Shown one piece after another: positions 26,193 to 34,888 of a stretch of 60,117 nt of DNA. The translations under genes and the position numbers were made by a program. The DNA comes from S015-6 sp964384945 (GTDB taxonomy: Bacteria > Desulfobacterota > DSWW01): NCBI GenBank assembly GCA_964384945.1, contig CAYLMK010000028.1, positions 1-60,117 of the forward strand, in the 5' to 3' direction. A model generated the notes under the pieces. That model did no database searches. It worked only from the letters and a program-made list of their open reading frames with translations, and had not been told where the DNA came from. Positions within the stretch are counted from its first letter, which is position 1; each line of letters starts with the position of its first letter.

Positions 26193-27626
26193 CTAGAACA
26201 TTTTCTTCCGTTTCATGGAGGGCAGGATGCCCAGGCTCTCGCGGTACTTCGCTACGGTTCTCCGTGCGATGTCAACGTCCGAGGCCCGCAGGATGCTGAC
26301 GACTTCCTGATCGCTGACCGGCCTTTTCGGGTCTTCCTGGGCTATAATCTGACGAATTTTCTCCTTAATCGTCTCCGAGGAGATCTTTTCTCCTGCACGT
26401 TGCGTGATGCTGCTCTTGAAGAAGTACTTCATCTCCAGGATGCCTTGGGGCGTGTGCATGTATTTGTTCGTGGTCACCCGACTGATCGTGGATTCGTGCA
26501 TGTCGATGTCTTCGGCCACATCGCGCAAGACGAGGGGCTTGAGACATGAAATCCCCTTATCCAGAAACTCCTTCTGAAAATTGACGATACTGCATGCCAC
26601 TTTGTAGATGGTGCGCTGCCGCTGGTGGATGCTCTTGATCAGCCAAGCCGCGGACCGCAGTTTATCTTGAATGTATTCTCGCGTGTCGTTTCCCGCCATC
26701 TCTCGTCTCGACAAGATATTGCGGTAATACCCGTTGATGCGAAGCTTGGGAAGCCCGTCTTCGTTTAGAACCACCACATACTCATCGTCCACTTTGTAAA
26801 CGTAGACATCCGGAATGATATAAAGCGGTTCTTCACCCGTATAGACCCTGCCCGGCTTCGGGTCGAAGTTCGTGATGATCTGCACGGCGGCGTGCACGTT
26901 CTCTAACGTCTCTCCCAGTTTCTTCGCGATGATATCGTAGCGTCTCTTCTCGAGCTCCCGGATATGATCCCGCAGGATCGCTTCCACGATCGTGTTCCCC
27001 ACGCCGAGCCGCCTTGCCTGCAGGACGAGGCACTCCTGCAGGTTTCTGGCCGCCACCCCGGGCGGGTCGAGTTCCTGGACTTGCGTCAGGACGGATTCCA
27101 GGAAGGGAACCTCCATACCGCAGGCCTGGGCGATCTCCTCGATCGAACAATCCAGGTACCCGTCGTCGTTCAGGTTGCCCACGATCATATCCGCGGCCTC
27201 GAGTTCCGTCTCCGACAGGCGGCTCAACCGGAGCTGCCAGACAAGGTGGTCGACCAGGGACGTCTTCTTGGTCAGGGTGGCCTCCAACCCCCTGCCGGGT
27301 TCTTCCTTCGGAGAGATCGGTCTGGGATAGTACTCGTAGTTCTGCATGTATTCATCCCAGTTGATATCCTTGACCCCCTCCAGTCCCCCTTTGACCTCTT
27401 CGGGCCCCCGCTCCACCTGGCGCTCGCCTGCATCCACCTCCAGGAGAGATTTTTCCATATCCACCACGGAGGACTCTTCAAGGAGAGGATTCTCCTGCAG
27501 TTCTTGGGTCGTCAGGTTGACCAATTCCAGACGGGAGAGCTGAAGCAGCTTGATGGCCTGCTGCAGCTGAGGTGTCATCACGAGTTGCTGAACGAGCTTC
27601 ATGCTCTGTTTCAGTTCAAAAGCCAT
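26193..27626 (-). CDS. rpoN: RNA polymerase sigma-54 factor
   Basis: Sigma-54 directs polymerase to -24/-12 promoters that need an AAA+ activator. The 477-residue protein has the Gln-rich, Leu-rich activator-responding N terminus (LKQSMKLVQQLVMTPQLQQAIKLLQ), an acidic linker, the core-binding middle, and the C-terminal HTH and RpoN box ARRTVAKYRE. It follows lptB by 38 bases and so probably shares the lptC promoter at 29665-29694. A matching sigma-54 promoter is present in this window at 39654-39669. Confidence 0.97.
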   Translation of the reverse strand: MAFELKQSMKLVQQLVMTPQLQQAIKLLQLSRLELVNLTTQELQENPLLEESSVVDMEKSLLEVDAGERQVERGPEEVKGGLEGVKDINWDEYMQNYEYYPRPISPKEEPGRGLEATLTKKTSLVDHLVWQLRLSRLSETELEAADMIVGNLNDDGYLDCSIEEIAQACGMEVPFLESVLTQVQELDPPGVAARNLQECLVLQARRLGVGNTIVEAILRDHIRELEKRRYDIIAKKLGETLENVHAAVQIITNFDPKPGRVYTGEEPLYIIPDVYVYKVDDEYVVVLNEDGLPKLRINGYYRNILSRREMAGNDTREYIQDKLRSAAWLIKSIHQRQRTIYKVACSIVNFQKEFLDKGISCLKPLVLRDVAEDIDMHESTISRVTTNKYMHTPQGILEMKYFFKSSITQRAGEKISSETIKEKIRQIIAQEDPKRPVSDQEVVSILRASDVDIARRTVAKYRESLGILPSMKRKKMF

Positions 27627-27664
27627 CTCACCCCTTCGCTGCGAAAACCTCTTCGGCAGAATCC

Positions 27665-28414
27665 CTAAAGGGAAAACTGCTCTCCCAGGTAGATCTCCCG
27701 AGCCTTCTTGCTTGATGCGATCGACTGCTTGTCTCCCACCTCGAGAACGACCCCCTTATCCAGAATGTACGCCTTGTCACATATGCCGAGCGTCTCACGC
27801 ACGTTGTGGTCTGTAACGAGAACCCCGATCCCTTCCGCCCTCAGACCCGCGATGATCGCCTGAATATCGCCCACGGCAATCGGGTCGATCCCTGCGAAGG
27901 GCTCGTCCAGCAGCATGAAGGAAGGATTCATGACCCGCGCCCTGCATATTTCCAGCCGCCGGCGCTCTCCCCCGGAGAGTTGTGCAGCCTTGCTCTTGGC
28001 CAGATGATCGATCCCCAGTTCCGATAGATAGGCCTTGCGGATCCTCTTTCTCTCCTCCCCGTTTATCGAAAGGGCCTCCAGGACGATGTCGATGTTTTCC
28101 TCGACGCTCAATTTCCGGAACACCGATGTCTCCTGGGGAAGATAGCTGATCCCTTTCCTCGCCCTCTTGTACATGGGCAGTTCCGTAATCTCCTCGCCAT
28201 CCAGCGTGATGCGCCCCCGGTCCGGCCTCGTAATGCCGACAATCATATTGAACGTGGTTGTCTTCCCTGCCCCGTTCGGTCCCAAGAGCCCCACGACCTC
28301 CCCCGCCCCGACCTCGACGCTCACCCCATCCACGACCTTCCGTTTCCGGTACGCCTTGGTCAGCGACTCCGCCGCGAGGCGGTGTCCGCCTTCCCCGCCT
28401 TCACGCATGTCCAT
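27665..28414 (-). CDS. lptB: LPS export ABC transporter ATP-binding protein
   Basis: LptB powers the LptB2FGC complex that extracts LPS from the inner membrane. About 249 residues carry Walker A GPNGAGKTT, signature LSGGERRRLEI and Walker B FMLLDEPFAGIDP, with the LptB-type Q loop YLPQETSVFRKLSVEENI. The ATG at 28414 overlaps the lptA stop (TGATG); a GTG three bases further upstream is an alternative. It is followed by rpoN. LptF and LptG are not in this window. Confidence 0.95.
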   Translation of the reverse strand: MDMREGGEGGHRLAAESLTKAYRKRKVVDGVSVEVGAGEVVGLLGPNGAGKTTTFNMIVGITRPDRGRITLDGEEITELPMYKRARKGISYLPQETSVFRKLSVEENIDIVLEALSINGEERKRIRKAYLSELGIDHLAKSKAAQLSGGERRRLEICRARVMNPSFMLLDEPFAGIDPIAVGDIQAIIAGLRAEGIGVLVTDHNVRETLGICDKAYILDKGVVLEVGDKQSIASSKKAREIYLGEQFSL

Positions 28415-28995
28415 CACTCCCCGCGGGACGGCTCTGGGAACGCCTCGGGCGCATCCCCATCCCCAGCATCGAACCCCTCCTGCTGGCCTGGCAGCAGAAA
28501 CTCCGCCTCCACGCTCCCCTTGACCTCCATCCGGTCCTGGTCGAGACGGAAGTGGATCTCCCTTCCCTTGATGAAGTTCCGGCCCTGCTTCAGGACGGGA
28601 GACCCTGTGAGTAGGATCGTTGCCCCTTCCCGGTCGTACACCGCTTCCCCTCCCCAGGCCATCTTGTCCGCCTTCCGGATCCTGACTTCATCGGAGGCGA
28701 TGATCTTCTTGATATCGTCTGCAGACTCTCCGAAGACGGCCGTCACCTCGCCGGCCGACAGCGAAAAATCGGCTTGCACCACCTTCACCTGACCCTTGAA
28801 GACTATCTGACGCTTCTCGAAATCAACCGCCATCTCATCGGAACGTATGTCCACGGGTGCGTCCCGGTTCCAGTCGCTCTCCCCAAGCCCGTTCCCCAAC
28901 GAGTCCTCACCGCGTGGGACGAGTTCGTCGATCTCGGCGCCGAGGAGCGGGACCGACCCGAACGCCAAGACCAAGAGCAAAAGGGCCTCGGCCAT
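28414..28995 (-). CDS. lptA: LPS transport periplasmic protein LptA
   Basis: LptA forms the periplasmic bridge that carries LPS from LptC to LptD. After a hydrophobic N-terminal export segment (LLLLVLAFGSVPLLGA) comes the OstA-like beta-jellyroll, with PVDIRSDEMAVDFEKRQIVFKG and VKGSVEAEF. The ATG at 28995 follows GGGAGAGAGAAGG and gives about 193 residues. A TTG at 29079, overlapping the lptC stop by four bases, would add 28 residues including two arginines before the signal segment, so the start is not settled. The C-terminal tail is acidic and poorly conserved. Confidence 0.85.
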   Translation of the reverse strand: MAEALLLLVLAFGSVPLLGAEIDELVPRGEDSLGNGLGESDWNRDAPVDIRSDEMAVDFEKRQIVFKGQVKVVQADFSLSAGEVTAVFGESADDIKKIIASDEVRIRKADKMAWGGEAVYDREGATILLTGSPVLKQGRNFIKGREIHFRLDQDRMEVKGSVEAEFLLPGQQEGFDAGDGDAPEAFPEPSRGE

Positions 28996-29075
28996 CCTTC
29001 TCTCTCCCAGCCTCCCCGGGGCAGGCGGCCGCACGCGGCATCCGAAGGGCGTCCGGTTCCAAGGCTTCCGACTCT

Positions 29076-29639
29076 TCAACGGAGAATTCCCTGTGGAACG
29101 AAGACGGCCCGAACCGCTTTCAACAAGCGGAATCTGTGATCCGCCAAGGAGCCCTCCATGCCCGTTCCCTGTATGGTAAGTCGGTCTTTTTCAAAGGTAA
29201 CTTGATCGGACGTGCTGACCGCCCTCGCATCCGTATCATAAAGGAGGCTTTCCGTGGAAAAACCGTATCCTTGATCGCTTTTCCCCTGAACCGCCCCTCT
29301 GGCCCGCACCCGTCGAGCACCTAGGTCGTAGTCGATCAGGTTCGCCGAGAGAACCATCTTCGCACCCTCCGGGGGGCAAAAGGTCACCACCACCTGTTCA
29401 AGCGTCGCCCGCTGCGCCTCGTAATCATAGCGACTGCGCTCCGCATCCAGGGTCCAGACTCGCCGGTCCTCCTCCCACTCCGAAAAGCGAAGGCCATCGA
29501 CGAGGATGTCTCCCTCCGTTTCGAGCCCTCGCCCTTCGTCCTTTTCTCCCGTCGGACCCCGCCCGGAATTGAGCAGAAGGAACAACCCCGCGAAGCCCGC
29601 GACGAGGGAAGCCAGAAAGATCCTTTTCAATGCCTTCAA
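29076..29639 (-). CDS. lptC: LPS export protein LptC
   Basis: LptC is the bitopic inner-membrane protein that hands LPS to LptA. One N-terminal membrane helix (RIFLASLVAGFAGLFLLL) is followed by a single jellyroll domain with AKMVLSANLIDYDLGARRVRARG and VSTSDQVTFEKDRLTIQGTGM. I prefer the TTG at 29639 (187 residues, KALKRIFL before the helix), because the frame's next start at 29684 lies upstream of the transcription start predicted from the promoter at 29665-29694. Its stop overlaps a possible lptA start (TTGA). Confidence 0.85.
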   Translation of the reverse strand: MKALKRIFLASLVAGFAGLFLLLNSGRGPTGEKDEGRGLETEGDILVDGLRFSEWEEDRRVWTLDAERSRYDYEAQRATLEQVVVTFCPPEGAKMVLSANLIDYDLGARRVRARGAVQGKSDQGYGFSTESLLYDTDARAVSTSDQVTFEKDRLTIQGTGMEGSLADHRFRLLKAVRAVFVPQGILR

Positions 29640-29664
29640 GGCGGACCTTGAACCTTCCTGCCCG

Positions 29665-29694
29665 AGTATAGCAACGATTGGCAAAAGGTGTAAA
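29665..29694 (-). promoter_or_regulatory. Promoter for lptC-lptA-lptB-rpoN
   Basis: Minus strand TTTACA (29689-29694), 18-base spacer, TATACT (29665-29670). The predicted start is near 29658, about 20 bases before the TTG of lptC. It lies just after the stop of the acyltransferase gene, so the Lpt-RpoN run can be transcribed independently of kdsA. Confidence 0.65.
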
Positions 29695-29707
29695 GGAATT
29701 GGAAAGT

Positions 29708-30676
29708 TTAGACCTGCACACTCCCTCTTCTGCCGGCAGGCTCATAGGCCGCATTCCGCATCCACCTTCTGTGCATCCATACCCACCCTGCAGGGTCTTC
29801 CCGAATGGCCTGCTCGAGTACGCTGTTGAACCTCTCCGTGTTGGCGACGATATCACCCGCCTCGTCGTCCGTCTTTCGCGTCTCGATGGGCGGGTGGATC
29901 ACAATCCGATGGTGTCGATCCGCGACACGGTGGATGAATCCTGCCAGCACGGGGATATCGCGCCGCCGGGCCAGAATGGCCGCCCCTGCGGGCGTGTTCG
30001 CCTTGCGGCCGAAGAAATCGGCCATGACCCCCCTTACCCTCGTATCCTGGTCGATCAACATGCCGATGACCTCGCCGGCCTTGAGTGCCTTGAGCATCTG
30101 CCGCCCTGCGGCCGGGGAATCCCGCAGGATCACCTTGACGGAGGCCTCCCTCCGGAAACCCATCAGAAGCCGATTCAGGCGTTCTTCGTAGATCTCCCGG
30201 GCGACCACGCGGAATGCGTAACCCTGGGCTGCCATATAGCAGGCCATCAGTTCCCAGTTCCCCACATGCCCGGTGATCCAGATGACGCCCCGCCCTTTTT
30301 CAAGGGCCTGATCCAGGAATTCCCGTCCCTCCAGGGTGACCCATCGATCCAACTCATCCTTTAGCCGAGAGAAATTCAGCAGCTCGACCGCACTCCTTCC
30401 AAGATTCCCGAAGCATCGAAGCGCGATGCTCTTGCGTTGCCGCAGACTCAATTCGGATGAGAAGGCGATATCCAGATGTTCCCGGGCCCTGGCCCTCTCC
30501 TTCGGCAGCAGGAAATAGGCGGCGATCCCCAGAACGCCCCCTATCCGTATTCCCAGCGACAGGGGGAGGCGTCTGAAGAGCCGTGTACCCGTCAGCGCGA
30601 GCAGATAAAGGAAATCGTCCCGTATCTTCTTCCGGAGTTTCCGCAGCCCTTCCCGGACGCCTCGCCGCTTCCGCAT
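29708..30676 (-). CDS. Lipid A late acyltransferase (LpxL/LpxM family)
   Basis: This 322-residue membrane-associated acyltransferase adds a secondary acyl chain to Kdo2-lipid A precursors. It has an N-terminal hydrophobic region (about 40-58), the catalytic HX4E motif at H137-E142 (TGHVGNWE), and the family C-terminal pattern EDPAGWVWMHRRW. LpxL, LpxM and LpxP cannot be told apart by eye. It begins six bases after kdsA, which supplies Kdo, the sugar required before these acylations, and it precedes the Lpt transport genes. Confidence 0.92.
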   Translation of the reverse strand: MRKRRGVREGLRKLRKKIRDDFLYLLALTGTRLFRRLPLSLGIRIGGVLGIAAYFLLPKERARAREHLDIAFSSELSLRQRKSIALRCFGNLGRSAVELLNFSRLKDELDRWVTLEGREFLDQALEKGRGVIWITGHVGNWELMACYMAAQGYAFRVVAREIYEERLNRLLMGFRREASVKVILRDSPAAGRQMLKALKAGEVIGMLIDQDTRVRGVMADFFGRKANTPAGAAILARRRDIPVLAGFIHRVADRHHRIVIHPPIETRKTDDEAGDIVANTERFNSVLEQAIREDPAGWVWMHRRWMRNAAYEPAGRRGSVQV

Positions 30677-30682
30677 GGACCG

Positions 30683-31528
30683 TCACTCAGCAAGCCGGGA
30701 TCTTTCCCATCCTCTCACCATTTCCTGGATTCGCAGGATCTGATCGAGAAAAATTGGGACCTGATCCAGCGGCAAGGAGTTGGGGCCGTCACATCGCGCC
30801 TCTTCCGGTCGGTCGTGCACCTCGAGAAAAACGCCGTCCACGCCGACGGCCACCGCCGCTCTGGCCAGGGGCAGGATGAATTCACGCTGTCCGTCCGAGG
30901 AGTCCCCTTTCCCTCCGGGCAATTGTACCGTATGAGAGGCATCGAACACGACCGGGTACCCGAACCGCCGCATGATTTTGAGGGCCCGCATGTCCGTCAC
31001 CAGTTGGTTGTATCCGAAGGAAGAGCCCCGCTCCGTAATCAAGATATTCTCGTTGCCTGTGGAGCGCACCTTCCGCACAACATGCTCCATGTCCCACGGG
31101 GCGAGAAACTGCCCCTTCTTCAGATTCACGGCCTTGCCCGTCCTGCCCACGGCGGTCAGCAGATCGGTCTGACGGCACAGATAGGCAGGCGTTTGAATCA
31201 CGTCCAGGACTTCCTGAACCGCCTTGACCTCCTGGACGGCGTGCACGTCGGAGAGAACCTTGACACCGATTTCCCGTTTGACTCGAGACAAGATCCTGAG
31301 CCCCTCTTCAAGACCCGGCCCACGAAAGGAGGCGACCGAAGTGCGGTTCGCCTTGTCGTAGGAAGCCTTGAATACAAGGGGAATTCCCGCCTTCTCCGCA
31401 TAGGCCTTCAGGGAGCCTGCCACCCGCATGGCATGCGTCTCGCTCTCGATGGCGCAGGGCCCCGCGATCAGCAGGAAATCCGCCTCCTGCCCGAAGGCCC
31501 AGTCTCCAATTTGAATCGAACGTATCAT
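30683..31528 (-). CDS. kdsA: 3-deoxy-8-phosphooctulonate (KDO8P) synthase
   Basis: KdsA condenses PEP with arabinose 5-phosphate to make Kdo-8-phosphate for LPS inner core. The 281-residue protein contains LLIAGPCAIESE, FKASYDKANRTS, DVIQTPAYLCRQTDLL and FDASHTVQLPGG. Cys25 in AGPC sits where metal-dependent (Aquifex-type) enzymes place a metal ligand and E. coli has Asn, so this is probably the metal-dependent class. Start ATG at 31528 gives the normal N terminus; a promoter lies at 31572-31600. Confidence 0.96.
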   Translation of the reverse strand: MIRSIQIGDWAFGQEADFLLIAGPCAIESETHAMRVAGSLKAYAEKAGIPLVFKASYDKANRTSVASFRGPGLEEGLRILSRVKREIGVKVLSDVHAVQEVKAVQEVLDVIQTPAYLCRQTDLLTAVGRTGKAVNLKKGQFLAPWDMEHVVRKVRSTGNENILITERGSSFGYNQLVTDMRALKIMRRFGYPVVFDASHTVQLPGGKGDSSDGQREFILPLARAAVAVGVDGVFLEVHDRPEEARCDGPNSLPLDQVPIFLDQILRIQEMVRGWERSRLAE

Positions 31529-31571
31529 GACAGGGGGAATCCACAACAGAAACAAACGGAAACCTTCCGGT

Positions 31572-31600
31572 CTTGTACCACAGCCTCCCGGGAGCGTCAA
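31572..31600 (-). promoter_or_regulatory. Promoter for kdsA
   Basis: Minus strand TTGACG (31595-31600), 17-base spacer, TACAAG (31572-31577). The start is expected near 31565, giving a leader of about 37 bases to the kdsA ATG. It also rules out the in-frame start at 31600. Confidence 0.6.
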
Positions 31601-31852
31601 TTTTCACGCCCGCGGGTCTCGCCAAACCGGAAACAGGATGGTGCAGCCGGTACGAATGGAATCCACGCAAAACGAGCGGCATCCGGGCAGCATTTCCAGG
31701 GATGGCCGGCAGCCGACGGCCCCGAGGCCGAGAATCGACCCGAGCATTCCACGCTTGCCCCGGCTGGTGCGGAAGGGATTCGGCACTCCCGGGTCGGAAG
31801 CAGCAGCGCGAAAAGGATTCCCGGAGGGTGGAAACCCGGGCGAGGTTGGGGG

Positions 31853-31875
31853 AAAAGGCCTGCAGGAGGCCTTTT
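31853..31875 (-). terminator. Rho-independent terminator after rpsI
   Basis: AAAAGGCC and GGCCTTTT form a perfect 8-bp stem around TCCTGCA (minus strand), followed by CCCCC. The stem's own UUUU serves as the U tract. It lies about 50 bases beyond the rpsI stop and ends the truA-rplM-rpsI message. Confidence 0.8.
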
Positions 31876-31922
31876 GTGGGTTCGCAGAGGCGCCTTCCCC
31901 GGTCTTCTTGCGGAAGGGCAGA

Positions 31923-32333
31923 CTACCTCTTGGAGTACTGATACCGGGCCCGCGCTCCCCTCAGTCCGTACTTCTTTCGCTCCTTGACGCGCGAATCCCG
32001 CGTGAGAAGTCCCGCTTTTTTCAGTCTGGGTCGAAGGGCCGGATCCACCGTCTGGAGTGCCTTGGAAATCCCGTGTTTGATCGCACCCGCCTGACCCGAA
32101 ATGCCGCCTCCCCTGACGTTGACGAGAAAGTCAAACCGTCCGGTCGTCTCCGTAAGCTCCAACGGCTGTCGAATGATCATCTTCAACGTCTCTCGTCCGA
32201 AGTACTCGTCCAGCTGTTTCCGATTCACCAGGATGTTTCCATTTCCGGGTTTCATCCAGACGCGGGCTACGGAGTGCTTGCGTTTCCCAACGGAATGAAT
32301 CGGATATCGAATCTCTTTTCCTGCACTCTCCAT
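31923..32333 (-). CDS. rpsI: 30S ribosomal protein S9 (uS9)
   Basis: The 136-residue protein carries the S9 core VGKRKHSVARVWMKPGNGNILVN, NVRGGGISGQAGAIKHGISKAL and the basic C-terminal tail ending GARARYQYSKR, whose last Lys-Arg reaches into the P site. It follows rplM by 27 bases, the universal L13-S9 pair, and a strong terminator follows it. Confidence 0.98.
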   Translation of the reverse strand: MESAGKEIRYPIHSVGKRKHSVARVWMKPGNGNILVNRKQLDEYFGRETLKMIIRQPLELTETTGRFDFLVNVRGGGISGQAGAIKHGISKALQTVDPALRPRLKKAGLLTRDSRVKERKKYGLRGARARYQYSKR

Positions 32334-32360
32334 GCTAGGTCCCTTCTCCTCTCATCTTTC

Positions 32361-32822
32361 TCATCTGGAAGCCGACGATTCTCCCGACCTCCTCCCGGAA
32401 GGGGGCATCGGAAACTGCGCCTCGTGGGGGTGCTCAGAACCGCGATAGACCTTCAGTTTGCCGATCATTCTTCTTCCGAGCCGGTTCTTGGGCAGCATCC
32501 CTTTGACGGCATGCCGGATCAGTTCCTCCGGCTTCTTCGCGAGGACTTCTTTGGCGGTCTGAGCCTTGATCCCTCCGAGGTAGCCGGAGTGGTGATAATA
32601 AACCTTTTCATCCCACTTCTTTCCCGTGAGTTTCACCTTTTCCGCGTTGACGACCACCACGAAGTCCCCGGTGTCGACATGGGGCGTGTAAACGGGCTTG
32701 TTCTTTCCCCGCAGGATGTCGGCGATCCGGGTCGCCATCCTGCCGAGAATCTTCCCGTCTGCATCGATCAGTACCCACCTCTTCTCGATGGGCTCTTCCT
32801 TCTTCGCAAAATAGGTCTTCAT
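32361..32822 (-). CDS. rplM: 50S ribosomal protein L13 (uL13)
   Basis: L13 (153 residues) begins MKTYFAKKEEPIEKRWVLID and contains ILGRMATRIADILRGKNKP, HVDTGDFVVVVNAEKVKLTG and GMLPKNRLGRRMIGKLKVYRG, all standard. The ATG at 32822 matches other L13 starts; the frame remains open four codons upstream. It lies 61 bases after truA and is followed by rpsI. No autoregulatory leader is evident. Confidence 0.98.
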   Translation of the reverse strand: MKTYFAKKEEPIEKRWVLIDADGKILGRMATRIADILRGKNKPVYTPHVDTGDFVVVVNAEKVKLTGKKWDEKVYYHHSGYLGGIKAQTAKEVLAKKPEELIRHAVKGMLPKNRLGRRMIGKLKVYRGSEHPHEAQFPMPPSGRRSGESSASR

Positions 32823-32883
32823 TTCGATCCACACACACTACGGTTGGCGGGTTGGAATGCAGGTTCACCAAAATCATTTCAGT

Positions 32884-33726
32884 TTAGTGCCTTCCCACTG
32901 ATTTGTCAAACAAGGGAGACAAGCCGGGGGGCGGGGCCTGCTCGCCGGGCCCCTCGGATTCCCGGAAAGGGGCTGCAAACGGTTCGGGGTACAGGACCCG
33001 CATCAGGAAGAGGCCTTTTCCGGGGGCGCTCTCTCCCGCGGCCGTCCGGTCTTTCGCTTCGAGGATACGCGGGACGGCCTGCTCCGGGATCTTTCCCCTG
33101 CCCACATCAACCAGGGTGCCTGTCAGGATTCGGACCATGCCCCGTAAGAAGCCGTCGGCCTCGGCCGCGATTCGAATCACCCCGTTCCCGAACGAACGGA
33201 CCTCCAGGAGACCAAGCCGGCGGACCGTATTCCGGCCCGGTTCGCCTCCGGAAGCCTGAAAGGAGGCAAAATCATGTTGGCCGATCAGGCACTCAGCCGC
33301 CCTTCGCATTCGATCCAGATCGAGCTTGACCCTGACGTGCCACACGAACCGGTGATGAAAGGCGGAACGGCCGGGATCGTTGAGGATCCAGTATTCGTAT
33401 CGCTTGAGCAATGCGCTCCTTCTTGCATGGAAGTCCGAGGAACTCTCGGCGACCGCCTTCACGACGATGTCGTCGGGAAGCAGGCTGTTCACCCCCCGCA
33501 GGAGCGCCTCGACGTCGCGCTTGCTCTCGGTTCGGAAATGCCCGACCTGCCCAAGGGCGTGCACACCCGCATCCGTCCTGCCCGCGCCCACGACCCTCAC
33601 CCTCTCTCCGAGGATCGTATGAAGGGCCCCTTCCAGGCTTTGCTGTATCGTGGGAGCGTTCGGTTGAACCTGCCAGCCGTGATAGCCGGTCCCGTCGTAC
33701 TCCAGATCAAGGCGGATCGTCCGCAT
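32884..33726 (-). CDS. truA: tRNA pseudouridine(38-40) synthase TruA
   Basis: TruA makes pseudouridine at positions 38-40 of the tRNA anticodon stem. The 280-residue protein has the catalytic Asp at D52 in GAGRTDAGVHALGQV, plus YDGTGYHGWQ and the C-terminal GFLRGMVRILTGTLVDVG. The ATG at 33726 overlaps the leuB stop (TGATG); a GTG three bases upstream is possible. A non-conserved Pro/Gly-rich tail of about 25 residues ends the protein. It heads the truA-rplM-rpsI trio. Confidence 0.95.
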   Translation of the reverse strand: MRTIRLDLEYDGTGYHGWQVQPNAPTIQQSLEGALHTILGERVRVVGAGRTDAGVHALGQVGHFRTESKRDVEALLRGVNSLLPDDIVVKAVAESSSDFHARRSALLKRYEYWILNDPGRSAFHHRFVWHVRVKLDLDRMRRAAECLIGQHDFASFQASGGEPGRNTVRRLGLLEVRSFGNGVIRIAAEADGFLRGMVRILTGTLVDVGRGKIPEQAVPRILEAKDRTAAGESAPGKGLFLMRVLYPEPFAAPFRESEGPGEQAPPPGLSPLFDKSVGRH

Positions 33727-34862
33727 CACCAGCTATCCATGCGCACCCGGTCGAGCTCTTCGAGCACGTGATTGCCCGCGGCCCGCGTGCCCACAGAACG
33801 GCCCCCGCCAGCACCGACAAGGTCCGACGTTCGGATCCCGCGCTCCAAGGTCCTGAGGACGGCCTTTTCAATCATTTCCGCGGCCTCCTTACGGCCGAAG
33901 GCGTAACGGAACATTAGGGCCACGCTCAGGATGGTGGCAAGGGGGTTCGCCCGGTCGCGGCCCGCGATGTCCGGGGCGCTTCCGTGGACCGGTTCGTACA
34001 AAGACCCGCGGGTCCCCAGACTCGCCGAGGGGAGCATGCCGATCGATCCGGCAAGGACGGCCGCCTCGTCCGAGAGGATATCGCCGAAAAGGTTTCCGGT
34101 CACGATCACATCAAACTGCTCCGGAGCGCGGACCAGCTGCATGGCGCAATTGTCCACGTACTGATGCACCAGCTCCACCTCGGGGAATTCCCCATGGACT
34201 CGGGTGACCACCTCCCTCCAGAGCAGGCTCACATCGAGCACGTTCGCCTTGTCCACGGAGACAACCTTCTTTCTCCTCTCCCGGGCCAGAGAGAAGGCCA
34301 TTCGTGCCACCCGATCGATCTGGGATTCCGAGTATACCATCGTGTTCCAGGCCCGCTGCTCGCCCTCCGCGGTCGTTTCCCTTCCTCGGGGTTCTCCAAA
34401 GTAGATCCCGCCGACCAGCTCACGGACGACGATCAGATCGGTGTTCCGCACGATCTCCGACTTGAGGGGCGACACATCTACGAGGGGAGGCAGAATACGA
34501 ACGGGTCTCAGGTTGGCATAGAGATCCATCCCCTTTCTCAGCGCGAGGAGGCCTGCTTCGGGACGAATCGCGAAGTCCCTGTTTTCCTCTTCCGACCCGC
34601 CCACCGCGCCCAGCAGGACTGCGTGGCTTCTCCTGGCCCGATCGAGCGTTTCCTCGGCCAGAGGCACCCCGTAGCGTTTCACCGCGGCCCAGCCGATGTC
34701 GTCCCACTCCAGACGGAGCTTCATTGAAAACCGGCGCGCCACCTCTTCGAGGATGCGCACGCCGGCCTCCACGACCTCCGGCCCGATGCCGTCACCGGGC
34801 AGAATCGTTACCCGGAAGTCCTCTTTCCCGCTATCCATCTTCTTGGGTGTCTCGGATGCCAT
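33726..34862 (-). CDS. leuB: 3-isopropylmalate dehydrogenase
   Basis: LeuB oxidatively decarboxylates 3-isopropylmalate in leucine synthesis using NAD. Motifs are ILPGDGIGPEV, LLGAVGG, NLRPVRILPP, RELVGGIYFG (the LeuB-type substrate motif), VDKANVLDVS, GNLFGDILSDEA and HGSAPDIAGRDRANP. The ATG at 34862 gives 378 residues; one at 34838 is equally plausible. The partners leuA, leuC and leuD are not here. It is instead sandwiched between an outer-membrane barrel gene (26-base gap) and truA (overlap), an unusual setting. Confidence 0.95.
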   Translation of the reverse strand: MASETPKKMDSGKEDFRVTILPGDGIGPEVVEAGVRILEEVARRFSMKLRLEWDDIGWAAVKRYGVPLAEETLDRARRSHAVLLGAVGGSEEENRDFAIRPEAGLLALRKGMDLYANLRPVRILPPLVDVSPLKSEIVRNTDLIVVRELVGGIYFGEPRGRETTAEGEQRAWNTMVYSESQIDRVARMAFSLARERRKKVVSVDKANVLDVSLLWREVVTRVHGEFPEVELVHQYVDNCAMQLVRAPEQFDVIVTGNLFGDILSDEAAVLAGSIGMLPSASLGTRGSLYEPVHGSAPDIAGRDRANPLATILSVALMFRYAFGRKEAAEMIEKAVLRTLERGIRTSDLVGAGGGRSVGTRAAGNHVLEELDRVRMDSW

Positions 34863-34888
34863 GGAGATGCAACAAGGCAGGGAAGGGA

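Larger units (their letters stand above)
31529..31922. other. Gene-less gap between rpsI and kdsA
   Basis: These 394 bases hold the rpsI terminator (31853-31875) and the kdsA promoter (31572-31600), both on the minus strand. Between about 31610 and 31850 I see no gene, repeat or signal. The open frames crossing it on the plus strand are continuations antisense to neighbouring genes. Confidence 0.7.

Noticed and set aside
30476..33329. Overlapping plus-strand open frames of about 500-600 codons
   Set aside because: Antisense to kdsA, rpsI, rplM and truA; they cross the rpsI terminator and kdsA promoter without any coding signal.
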